Shown here in pieces: positions 1 to 10,476 of a DNA stretch of 64,000 nt (position 1 is its first letter; every line of letters begins with the position of its first letter). The translations under genes were made by a program, and so were the position numbers. The notes below the pieces were generated by a model. That model was given only the letters and a program-made list of their open reading frames with translations. It did no database searches and had not been told where the DNA came from. Origin of the DNA: Lasiosphaeris hirsuta (taxonomy: Eukaryota; Ascomycota; Sordariomycetes; Sordariales; Lasiosphaeriaceae); assembly GCA_030549175.1 (NCBI GenBank), contig JAUKUA010000006.1, positions 3,410,001 to 3,474,000 of the forward strand, read 5' to 3'.

Positions 1-604
1 CATCACCACACCTGAAGTTCTCCATCCTTCTTCCATTTCTGTTTCCTCCCAAACCAAAACTTTAACATCCATTTCAAGCACACATGTGCCTTAACTCGAC
101 ACCTCTTACTCGTCACCACCAAGGACGTTTCCCTCTCCCGTTCAAAACAGGAACCAACAACCCGAACATGGCACAGCGTTAATTTGCCATCTCAATCGAA
201 AACGCATTTTTCAACTTCGACTTTTCAGATATCGAATGCGGTCGAACAGCATTATGTAAGTCGTTTCCAAGACTGGTCACTCATGTTCTTTCTGCAAAAT
301 CCGGTGGAAATGCGAGGACATAGGTTTCTATCAGTTGCTTTTGCAGCAGCAGTAGCTCATTATTTCACCCTATACCTGGCATTTCCATGGGAGCTCCTGG
401 ATGCTTTGGCTTCAGGACTGGCACCCAATGTTTTTTTTCCATCATTCTTTTCCACTTTTTCAGGCTTTCTGGGTGGTTCGTCTCGACCCGCCACAACCCG
501 CCACACATAACCTCGCCTTCTCTCCGACATTGAACAATCACTGATTCCATCAAACATTCAGATCAGTTGCAGCGTAGCTTGCAAATTAATCCCAGGCGCC
601 AAAC
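1..604. other. Upstream region of the SNF2 gene
   Basis: No gene could be supported here. The short open frames on both strands have no family resemblance and no splice logic. Pyrimidine-rich stretches just before the ATG at 605 fit a promoter and 5' UTR for the helicase gene that follows. Confidence 0.5.
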
Positions 605-3600
605 ATGGCGCCTGTGACAGGCGACCCCGACCAGGGACTCTTGAGCCCAAACCTCGTCGAAGGGACTGGCAACAGCCCAGTCGATATCAGTGGTGATACT
701 AGCAGCAACCTAGCCCTCCTCACCGAACATACCAACAGCAGCCCAACTACCCCCACTGGTGGCTCTACTATCAACCCGGTCGACCTGACTGGCCATTCTA
801 GCAACAGCCTGTTCGCCTCTCACACATTCACGCTTTCACCGGCCCAAACTCCGCCCCCACCCCAAGTCGGGTCTCCTCTGCGTACGGTGAAAGTTGAACC
901 GGGTACCGAGGCAAGTTTCAGGGTTCCAGAGAAAAGGCGAAGAGAGTTCGACCGAGACGCGAAAGACTATTGGAAGCGGTATTATCGTGATTTCTACAAT
1001 GATTCATCAGAGGGAGCGCTGAAACGTAAACATGATGTGAGCGGCAAGGATTCATACTATACCGTGGCCCAGGCCAAGAGACGCCGGATGGCGGCAGGCC
1101 TTGCATCAATGCAAGAGAGGACCAACGTTTTAAACGTCTCCGACCACCCGCGAGGCCCGATTGCAGCGAGGACTGAGATGGACGATTTTGAGCGAGAGGA
1201 GGATGACTCTAGTTTTTCGACCAAGGCGGCACTGATAAAACGTTTGAGGAGCAGCATCACCGCGGGCGACTCGCAAGCCTTCAAGGACCTTAACCTCCTT
1301 GAAGAGGCAACCAAGTCATTTGGCGTTCGCAAGTGTATCGCTGGCGCTGATGGAAAGTGGGCCTTGAAAAATTTCGGTACTCATTTATTCCACCATCAAG
1401 TCATCGGTGTGAGATGGATGGTAGGACGGGAGCTGCATCCAATCGGGCCAAATGGTGGGATTCTCGCTGACGAGATGGGACTCGGAAAGACTGTCCAGCT
1501 GCTTGCTTGCATGTCCCAGAACCCGCCAGAGAGATCAGAGAAAAAGGCAAAGGTTTTTGCCACACTCATCATTGCCCCGAAGAAGATCAACACACAATGG
1601 GAGCATGAAATTTACAAGCACAGCTCGAAGAAGATGCAAAAAGGCGTGCTTGTTTACGACTCCAAGCGCTCTCGGCAGGAAGTGCAGGGTGCGAAAATTG
1701 TGTAAGTCTCAATACCCTATCATACATTTATTTTTCTCGGCTCTCCGAGTCCCTATGCTAAGAAAACTCACTGGCTCCAGGATCACCACTTACGCACAGA
1801 TCCGGCGACAAAGCCCAAGCCTGAAGGACCTCGAGATCATTGACGACATGAAGGCGAAGAACGACCCGAGATGGAAAGAGTTTCTCTACAAGCATGCAAA
1901 GGGGGTGCTTTTCGAAATAGATTGGTATCGCGTAGTCCTTGACGAAGCGCATGCTATCAACAACCGGACTACTAGCAGTATGTATTCCTAAGGTCCAAAG
2001 ACACATGGCTTTACTGACATGGAGTTCAGCCTCGAAAGCATGCAGACAACTCGTCGCCCAGCACCGTTGGATTATGACAGGTACCCCCATGACGAACAAC
2101 AGGGACGGTAATTATATTTCAACTAGCCCACTTAGTGACGTCTTTCTTTCGAGTCTCGGGTTAACTGACGTACAACTAGAACTATTTCCGCATCTGGACT
2201 TCCTCGGAACCGGATTCGACACCTTCGAGAAGTTCCAAAACATCTTTTCAAAGCGAAGTGCGAATAAGAATGCGGAAGACGTGGGTCTCTTCATATTCCG
2301 CTCTCTCTTACTCATGCCGACTGACGATCAGCAGCAAGAATCTCTCCACAGAATGAGATTAGTTTACCAGCAGATTTCGCTGAGACGGTGAGTCCCACGT
2401 AGATTACTCCAGAGCCCTAATACTTTATTTTCCCTGTTTCACGATCAATCTAACATTAATATGCAACAGGCGCGTGCAAGACAAACTCATGGGACACCCC
2501 ATACTTGATATTCCGAAGCCTCACCCAACCGAGGAAATCGAGGTGAACTTGCTTCCCTGGGAAGAGGAAGTCTATCAGGAAATCGTCTTGGCCTTCAAAC
2601 GCAGAATTGCTCAGGGCGCAATGACCCTTGGAGAGTTCATGAGGTTTTACAACAAACTACGCTTTTGCATATCGCACCCTGCGCTCATCGACCCCACCTT
2701 CTCACCCGACGGAGAAGATCAGGGCAACGATGCGATTGAGTCTCAGATCCAAATCTTTTGCCGAATTTGCCGCCAAAATATCAAGGATGCTCGAGCTAGA
2801 GAGGTATGAGCGTGCTAATCCCGTTCAGACGGCAATGATTGCTAACTTTCACAGTGCGGCCATGCCTTTTGCAAGGGTTGCATTCGAATCTCCGAAAGGT
2901 CAAAGACAACAGGCGCGAGTTTCAACTGCCCCATCTGCAACACTGCGACCACCGATGCCAAGTCCAAGTCAACCCCGTACTTGGATCCAACCTATTACAA
3001 AGATCTCGAGAACAAAAAGGAGGTATGGCTGGAAAAGTGGCTGCAAGACTGGGGAAGGTGTCCAGGCGAGGACGAGCTGGGATTGCAGCCGCTTTTGGAC
3101 GGACAACTGATTAAAGACAAACATGGCGATCTCCGCAAAAGGGAGGCCGGCAAAAGACACAGAAAAGCCAGGAGAAACCCCAAGGCGAGGAAGGCCTCGA
3201 GGAAGAGCCAGAAGAATTTGAGAAAATCTGGGCGGTGCAAGGCGAGAGGAGAGGACAGAGAACTCCATTTGAACGCTGTTAAATTTCTTCAGAGATGTGA
3301 TCAAGAGCCTTGGAACCCAATTCCTCAGGGCGCAAAGACCAAAGCAACCCTGGAACTAGTCCTCAGGTGGCAGAAGGAAGCGCCCACCGACAAAATCATC
3401 AGTATGTCCCCTCAAATCTCAACTCTATTTGAATACTACTAATCACTGCCACTATAAGTCTTTATTCAGTGGCTCCCACTGTTTCCCATCCTTGGGAGAA
3501 TACTGGCTCAGAATGGGATCAAGTTCGTCAGCTTCTATGGCGGCATGACAGGGCATCAACAAGACAGGGCCATGAAGGCATTTGCTGAGCTCGAGGAGAT

Positions 3601-4229
3601 CAAAGTCATGGTGCGTTCCAGATCTGAATTGGGGCTTTTTTATGAATTCTTCTTGCTGACGAGAAAATCTGAAACAGCTGATTTCCATCTCGTGTGGTGC
3701 ACACGGACTCAACCTCGCTGTCGCAAACCGTGCCATCGTGATTGACAACTGGTGGCACAAGGGCTTAGAGCATCAAGCTTTTGCTCGCATTCACCGCATC
3801 GGCCAAACCAAGGTGGTATACACTGCCAAAATCCTCGCGGCCAATACCATTGACGACAAGATTCTGGATTTGCAGCTCAAGAAAGAAGCCAACATCTCCA
3901 AGATCACCGAGGGCGACGCTCCGGGCGGAGTTCTCAGCAAAGACGAAGCCATCGAGCTTCTAGGCAAAGAGACCAGGCAGTATGCCGACGAGGTGGTGTT
4001 CGACAGTGATGACTCGGATTCGGACGACTCATCTTCTGATTCGTCTTCGGATTCGTCGTCGGATTCCGACGATTCAGAGTCTGGCAAGGCCAAATCCAAA
4101 GATAAGCGCAAAGCTGTGCGCAAAACTGGTTCATCATCTCGCCACAGATTTATGGGCGCCTCCCGTACCACCTCTAACTCATCTTCGGATGAGGCAGAAG
4201 AGGACAACGCCATCGAGGATGAGGATTGA
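605..4229 (+). CDS. SNF2-family ATPase with RING finger (Rad5/HLTF-like)
   Basis: Chromatin- or DNA-repair-type SNF2 translocase, probably nuclear. Exons read as 605-1701, 1781-1977, 2030-2107, 2180-2387, 2470-2803, 2855-3401, 3459-3610 and 3678-4229, giving about 1,054 residues. The N-terminal ~190 residues are low-complexity. The ATPase core shows Walker A ADEMGLGKT (about 288-296) and a DEAH box in VVLDEAHAINN (about 420-423). A C3HC4 RING finger (CRICRQN, CGHAFCKGC, CPIC; from about 624) sits between the two helicase lobes, as in Rad5, Rad16 and HLTF. The C-lobe ends with FARIHRIGQT, the motif VI arginine region. The tail is an acidic Ser/Asp run. A 51-nt in-phase segment (2281-2331) has good splice signals and may be an extra intron, giving 1,037 residues. 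The RING suggests ubiquitin-ligase activity by analogy. No HIRAN domain was recognised, so it may not be the true Rad5 orthologue. Confidence 0.88.
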
Positions 4230-4818
4230 TGGGATTCGGTAGAGTGGCGATTAAGCTTGGGAAATGCTGACTAGTTATTCCCTTACATGATACTTTTACT
4301 CGAGATGATTTTCAGATTTCTTTTCAGTTTCGGAGGAGCAATATCGATATGAGCTATTACCATAACTGCAATCAGGTGATATGGGATCCTGCTTCTCGAG
4401 CAGAATTACGAATGGCTGCTCGGAATCAGCTTCACTTCTACGCTACTATTTTCAGGGAGGCATCACATCCATTGGCACTGGGCTGGAGAAGCTACATATG
4501 ATTCTGGATCACAGTATCGAGATCAGTAAATAGGTGCATTAATCAATAGCAATCACGAGCTACAAGCATCAACAGAAACGAGGAAACCAAGGCCATGGCC
4601 GTACGCGGGCTGGAATGTGAGATCTAGGAAACTTTAGGTCTCCTCTCGAGTCCTGCGTGGCCGACCACGGACCGCCATCCCACACGGACCGCCATCTTCC
4701 ACACCAAGCTTTTGTGCTGGCTTTATTATTAGGGTAGCCGATTTTTTTCGGTTCTCGTTCTGTGCAAACTCTGCACTTCCAATTCTCTCCGCCCTCACTA
4801 CCGAAAGCCCAGCACACC
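4230..4818. other. Intergenic region
   Basis: This stretch holds the 3' flank of the SNF2 gene and the presumed upstream flank of the decayed reading frame that starts at 4819. I see no further gene or repeat in it. Confidence 0.45.
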
Positions 4819-5225
4819 ATGGCGACAACAAGTTCCAGAGACGAGGAGGGCAATTTCCACAACCTCCTCGCGGCATTCCTGGTCGAGACAAGTCGACAGA
4901 CCACCGGCGCGCCACCACCTGCGCATTTTCCAGGGTCTTCCCCGCGATGTTCGGAGCACTGGCACCTCGTCGCTTTTGCCGGTAGATGACATGGAACTCC
5001 GTATCGAGTACATCAATCGGCTTGAGGACACATGGTACGAAAACTTCGAATTCTTGACCCAACAGGATATTTCGTGATACAGGCGATTCCACAACGTCCA
5101 ATTCGCCGCTCTCTACCTGATAGATTTAAAGCAACTCAAGTCATATGCGACAAATCAGACTGGAGAAAACATACTCTTTACCCTTCTGCAGGACTTACAG
5201 TGTCCACCCGCCTTGATTAAAACAA
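4819..5225 (+). pseudogene. Decayed protein-coding gene, family unknown
   Basis: A start at 4819 (MATTSSRDEEGNFHN) opens a frame that looks coding but ends at 4989. The +1 frame carries on in coding style (RIFQGLPRDVRS, then DDMELRIEYINRLED) until an in-frame TGA at about 5081. Beyond that TGA the same frame continues (YRRFHNVQFAALYLIDLKQL) to a GTAAGT donor-like site at about 5226. One frameshift and one nonsense codon are thus enough to explain the breaks. TGA in place of CGA is what repeat-induced point mutation or simple C-to-T decay would produce. The family was not recognised. It lies at the edge of a repeat-rich stretch. Confidence 0.4.
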
Positions 5226-5274
5226 GTAAGTTCTTCTATAACGATGTAATCCAGCCCTGGTTTGTGTGTCAGGA

Positions 5275-5306
5275 GGCATATTTGGTATTTCATAAGGTCT
5301 TTCCAG
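5275..5306 (-). repeat. Fragment of dispersed ~65-bp repeat unit
   Basis: The + strand reads ggcatatttggtatttcata followed by aggtctttcc. This is nearly identical to the start of the units at 44063 and 44135 and to the reverse complement of the units at 6286-6413. Only about half of a unit is present. Confidence 0.55.
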
Positions 5307-6068
5307 CGCTTCAATATCCCCTTGGGACCTTCTCCCAAGGGCCACGCGCTAACAGACCACGGAAACCAGGTGCAGGAAAGGCCAAGAGAAACGAGGCGCA
5401 GGCAGACAAAAGAAAAGCACTTGACAACTACTAGTGTATGGTCACCAAAAAGTAGTTTTTCCGGAAGCCTGCAATATCATTGGTTGGTTGGGCGGTCAAT
5501 AGTACAGAAACTAACAGGAAATACCTCGGTAAAAAGGGCTTCCTATGGTTATGCCATTTCTCTTTTCTGAAAACGTACGCTAGATCAGCTTAGACGCCCG
5601 GCGTATCTTCCCGTCTAGCGTCGGAGCGAGCGACCGGAAGTAGAACATACTTTCACTTAATCCAACGCTCTATGATTAGTTGGACCCGAGGTTATTTCCG
5701 CTTTCAATGGATTGGATTGACTACTCCTCCTTCGACCAACCTAAATAAGATCCAAACCGTCCGACTCCAATTTAAGTGGTTGATATGAAGAACGAGACTT
5801 GTTGAATCTTCAGAAAAGCCAACAGGGGAGCTAGGACGAACGGTTCAGGGGATCAAAGCGGCGTTTCCTATTTCGACTCAGTTCCCTCATTGCGGCAATG
5901 CGACTCTTCCCCAACCCCCATCCTCTACTCGCTATGTGTAGGTCCGCTATCGGGTGGAATATTGAAAACGGCGAAGTCTTTGAAACCTAAATCCAACAAA
6001 AGCACGTTGAAAAGATGAAGCTTTTTATAGATCTACAGTGAACGTTAAGTGTCTTTGTTGCTATGGCT

Positions 6069-6085
6069 GGGGGGGGGGGGGGGGG
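6069..6085. repeat. Homopolymer run, G17
   Basis: Seventeen consecutive G on the + strand. A tract this long is prone to replication slippage and to sequencing or assembly length error. Confidence 0.9.
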
Positions 6086-6245
6086 CTGAGGCACTAGACG
6101 ATCTACAGATGAGTCTGGGTTTCTTGATGAAACTGCATACTTTCTGGGGTTGGTACGGCAGTACCAGACTGTTTATGAGTGCTTGCGGATGTCAGAGGAG
6201 AGTGAAGATGCCGGGAATCCTTACTCGGAAAACGAGGGTTAAAGC

Positions 6246-6640
6246 TCGTTATGAATATGGGGAATGCCTTTCCAAATACCAGAAAGACCTTTTAAATGCC
6301 ACAAATGCCCATTTTATGGTGGGGAGGCCTTGTGAAATACTAAATATGCCATTTGCAATGCCCAAAATACCCCTTTTGACGGTGAAAGGGCCTTACGAAG
6401 TACCAAGTATGCCTTTTTTTCTATTCTGTAAGGCCCAGGGAGACTTTAGAGCTCTTTCTAGCGTCAAAGATGGTATTTCTGGTATTTTGAAATGCATGTT
6501 TAGTATCCCATAAGGCCTCCACACTATGATCATATGGGCATTTGTGGCATTTAAAACGGCCTTTCGTTGTACACAGGTCACACCCAACGAGCTTCAAATT
6601 CCCACGCTAACAAACAATCAGGAGTTGGATTATCACTGAC
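6246..6640 (+). mobile_element. Compound copy of the dispersed repeat, with inverted arms
   Basis: Two diverged units lie in direct orientation (6286-6350 and 6351-6413). A third unit lies inverted at 6493-6561, giving arms of about 70-85 bp around a ~110-bp loop. The key shared strings are tttaaatgccacaaatgccc in the left arm and its complement in the right arm. The outer flanks (atgaatatgggga at about 6251, and acgagctt...ttggatta at about 6585-6630) also match the flanks of the 44-kb copy in the same order. It resembles a foldback, non-autonomous element, but no transposase or target-site duplication was found. Confidence 0.5.
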
Positions 6641-6735
6641 GGCGAGGGAAAAGAGAGCTCGGAGGTTCGAGATCTTGAGAAAAAGGCATCGATGCTGAGT
6701 CTTTCTCCGAAAAGGGCCAAAGCCTAGGGGAAGAC

Positions 6736-6771
6736 GTCAATCAGGGGATCAATCAGGGGATCAATCAAGGG
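6736..6771 (+). repeat. 12-bp tandem repeat, three copies
   Basis: Three near-identical units, rtcaatcagggg with the last one atcaatcaaggg, lie head to tail just downstream of the repeat element. Confidence 0.7.
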
Positions 6772-6881
6772 AATTGCCACAAAGGGCACCGAGATGATGA
6801 GCCGTTAAAGCAGAAATATCCATCCACAGCCCGCTTTACGCTTCTCGGAATAATGTCACACTAATTTTGTCACAATTTGTA

Positions 6882-8193
6882 TTACAGTGAGAAATCCTTG
6901 GCGTCACCGGCAATGAGACCCAGTGCTTCCTTTTCCTCCTCGTCTAGCAGACCAAGAGCTTGTCGGCGCGTTGGGGCATTAGGGTCGAAGTAAGGGACTT
7001 CAGCGAGCGACGTGACGCGGTTGCCATGGCGAGGGTGCTTTCCGGCGTAATCCCAGCTAGCATTATGGATTGTAATTCTGTCCAGGTCAGTCAGCGTTTA
7101 CTCTCTTCAACATCATGATGCACCCGGCGCGAAACAACTCACCTGTTGTCCCAAAGCACACTGGTGTTGGGCGTCCACTTGAAGCGCACCTGAATGTCGA
7201 CATTCTTCTCATACACATCGTACAGATAACCGAGGATCAGATCACTCTCAGCCTTATCCAACCCCACAATCCTCACAGTCATGGCACGGTTCACCCACAA
7301 GGCCTTCCACCCCGTCGCCGGATGGACGCGCACGAGCGGATGGATGCGCTCGAGGAACTGGGGCCCGGCGCTGGGGTTCTCGCGGTCGAGGTACGGGTGT
7401 GCGGAGCGGTAGACGGCCAGCTTGCCGTCGATGATCTTGCGGAAATCCGGGGACAGCTTCTCGTACGCCCCGTAGCCCGACGCCCAGAGCGTGTCGCCTC
7501 CGATGGGGGGCACGATGTCATTGTGGAGGTGGGTGACGCCGGCTGGCTGCTTTTCGTGCACCAGGTCGCTGTGCCACGAGGAGGCGCCGCCGGGCTTGCG
7601 GAAGCTCGCGGGCCGCTCGGTTGCGAATAAGTCGGGCCAAATGACCGTCACGCCCAACAGTCCGGGGACCTGGGGGGTTTGGGGCTGGTTGTGGGCTTGG
7701 TTAGTGGCCACGGCGTGGTTGGAGAGATGGCGCGGCATAGGCCACTTACATGAACTTCGGGCTCACCAAACCACTTTCCAAGCTCCAGTTGCTGTTGCGG
7801 GGTGATTTCCTGATTCCTAAAGAAGACGACGCTTCTCTCGGCGATCAGAAGAGCCAGCTCATCCCGCTGCTCAGGGGTAAGGTCCTTGAGCTGGAGCCCC
7901 TCGATCTCGGTGCCGATGTGTGCGGTCAGATCCGTCACCTTGGATGCGGCCTCGAACAGGTTCTTCTTGGACTTGTCAGCCCTCGACCCGGCGTCGATGT
8001 ACTCTCGCTCCTCGCCGCGGATCTTGTAGACATCCTGCAGGTACAGCGGCTTGGACGGGCGATAGGGGTAGCCTTCCGACAGGTCCACGCCGGCCTTGAT
8101 CAGCCGCTCCCGGGTCGATTCTGGGAGTTTGAGGGTGTCCTTTTTCTGCTCAACGACGTCGACAATGGACTCATCGATGGGTGCGGGTGCCAT
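6882..8193 (-). CDS. TauD-type Fe(II)/2-oxoglutarate-dependent dioxygenase
   Basis: Cytosolic non-heme iron oxygenase of the TauD/TfdA family, which includes yeast Jlp1 sulfonate dioxygenase. Such enzymes hydroxylate a substrate such as taurine or another sulfonate while converting 2-oxoglutarate to succinate. Exons: 7750-8193, 7143-7669 and 6882-7077, giving 388 residues. The start MAPAPIDE at 8193 is the first Met that leads into the conserved region. The iron-binding H-x-D lies in SSWHSDLVHEK (about H181 and D183). The distal iron His is in RITIHNASWDY (about H328), and the 2-oxoglutarate arginine is in RHGNRV (about R344). All introns are canonical and keep phase. The true substrate cannot be told from sequence, and no sulfur-metabolism neighbours are present. 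Confidence 0.9.
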
Positions 8194-10476
8194 TGTAATG
8201 GAGGAAGTGATGTATATGCTACAGCGGTAAGATAAGGTAGATGGATACCTGAATACAGCGTCAATCTGTCTGTTGTCTTTCTTTTTCTCATCTGCTCGAC
8301 CAAGGCCCCTTCTTATATACCCCTCACCCAAGCTGGTGAATGCCCCTCATTCGAATTGATGATTACCAAGCACCGTGATGAATGAACGAGTCGAAGATGT
8401 ATGTTATCTATGACACGATGCGCATCCTGTATTGCGAAAGTCACGCGTCGCATGTCGTGTGCAGCTGGCAGCAGCTGAATGTCACAAGACACTGCAGCCG
8501 TGGTTAGTGTTGAACGGGAGAGAAGAGACGGCCTTCTCGCCGCTTCCTATCTCCTATCTCCCGATAGTTTTTGGACGTCGCTCAGGTATGGGGCAGGTAG
8601 GTAATTAGCATTGCACTATTTACGACGATGGACGATGGACGATGGCTTGTAGCGGATACCCCTAGGTTGTGACCTAGTCTCCCACTGATGAGCAAACAGG
8701 CCGGATTGCAGGTAAGAAGGAGGGCAATCTTATGCAATTGAGCAGAAAGAAGCCTCGGTTAGAGGGGTAACGTTAAACGTCCCTCTCTGGAGCAACGCTA
8801 CCAGCTTCCTTTCTGGACGTTTGACCAGTTTTGGACCGCCGTACAACTGTGCTGCCCCATGCTTCTAGGTTTGTCCCCAATCCTCTGCCGGCTGATGATG
8901 CACACCATCGGCGTCCCACCGCCTGCCCTTTCTGACCAAATGCATTCCGTCCGATTTCTGGACGGCGCTTGGCCGTGGGAATGGTGGCGACTGACGCCCG
9001 AGCCCGAGCCCGAGCCTGGCCGCGCCCGGATAAAAACGATGCGATTTTGGATAGCCTCACCCGTCGTTTATCTGGTGGCGGTCGAGCTGGGCAGCTGAGG
9101 CATGGGACGGGAGCTCGAAGACAATGAGACAATCGAACGCGGAGAATGAGAATGGAACGCGGGCGGGCAGCCTCGGTTGGCCCCTCAGCCAGCTGACCCG
9201 CCTCGCCCCAACACCGTCGCTGAGGCCTAGGTCATCAAACAGCCAGCCCGCTCGGTGAAAGCGGGGAGTGCGGCAAAACGGCGGGAACCAGCAGCTCCGA
9301 CCCGGCGGAACGCGACAGTCTTCGGCACGACGTGTTCTTGACTGTCTAAATATTTTTATATCGTGCTTTGCTGCACGTCTCTGCTCCCGGGGCCCTTGTT
9401 TGCAGATAAAATGCAGATGGCCGCCGTGCTCGTGAATTTGACCCACGCAGTCACGCAGTCTCGTCTTCAAGGCTTCGGAACGCAGAAGCCAGGGGCACAC
9501 CCCAGCCCAAATCGCTAGGTGGAGCGGGGGGGCGGGATGAGGAGGCGAAGTTCATCATCACTTGAGCACACACTTGATTGAGCATGGGGACTGCGACGCG
9601 AACTCTCTCCCCCTCCCCTAACTCCCCGCTGATATCAGACCCCGGCGGCATTCCTCCCTTCCAATGCGGCCGTGTGGCCTGGCACCTTGGGTGCAAAGTG
9701 CAAAAATGCCCATGACGAATGACAGAGTGCCTGCGAACTGCTGCATATCAACCCAGTCCAACCCAGTGACAACTCTGGAGGCAATCAATGCGTGCCCTGC
9801 TTCAGAGGCGGGCAAGTGCTGATGGAAGAGGCTCCAATACAAGCGCAATCCAGGCATTTCACGGAGGTGGGTGTTGCAGAAGCCAGAGGCACCACACACA
9901 TGCCTCGCGCACTAAGCCTACTCGAGCATCCAATCTGCGGCCTAGGGACCCTAGCATCCTGGCTCCCCAGCCCAAACACTGACTTCGTAGCTCACTAAAA
10001 CGCTGCGTCCGCTGCCCACGCTGCCCGCAGGCTGCCCAACCTTGGAGTGACACGCTGCCCGGGTGCAAGAGACCTGGGCCCACGAGTGAAGCAGCAGCCT
10101 AGCACACCGCGCGCCCAGCTTCCCAGCAGCAAGCAGCAAAGCAGCTCCCCAGTTTCCCAGTTCCCCAACTAGAAACCAACCCCCAATTCTTTGTCCGCCA
10201 TACCTCATGCCCGTCGCTTCGCTAGGCCAGTTGACGATCCATCCATCTATCCCCTTTCTCCCCTTCCGCTCCGTCTTGGTCATCCCTTGAACTCGGCGGC
10301 CGTGAGCTCTTTGTCGCCCTGCTGTGGCTTGCGCAGCCCTGCATCATATTGCATACCGCAAAACCATATTCCATCGCGTAGCTTTATTTTTCCAGCACGC
10401 CAACCGCTGCTCCCCTCGTCCCCTCGTCCACCGGCCTGACGAGCCCTCGACCAACAGGCCCCCCGCGAGTCTCGCC
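8194..10476. other. Divergent intergenic region (TauD-type gene / kin1)
   Basis: About 2.3 kb between divergently transcribed genes. It should hold both promoters and a long 5' UTR for kin1; the stretch 9600-10470 is pyrimidine- and CCC/AGC-rich. No supportable coding region or RNA gene was seen. Confidence 0.45.

Larger units (their letters stand above)
5226..6881. other. Gene-poor, repeat-bearing interval
   Basis: About 1.65 kb without a supportable gene. It contains a fragment of the dispersed ~65-bp repeat (5275-5306), a run of 17 G (6069-6085), a compound copy of the repeat (6246-6640) and a 12-bp tandem repeat (6736-6771). Base composition is more AT-rich than the flanking genes. It ends at the stop codon of the TauD-type gene on the opposite strand. 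Confidence 0.55.

Noticed and set aside
7115..8235. Long + strand open frames opposite the dioxygenase gene
   Set aside because: They are shadows of GC-rich coding sequence. The minus strand carries the conserved iron and 2-oxoglutarate motifs.
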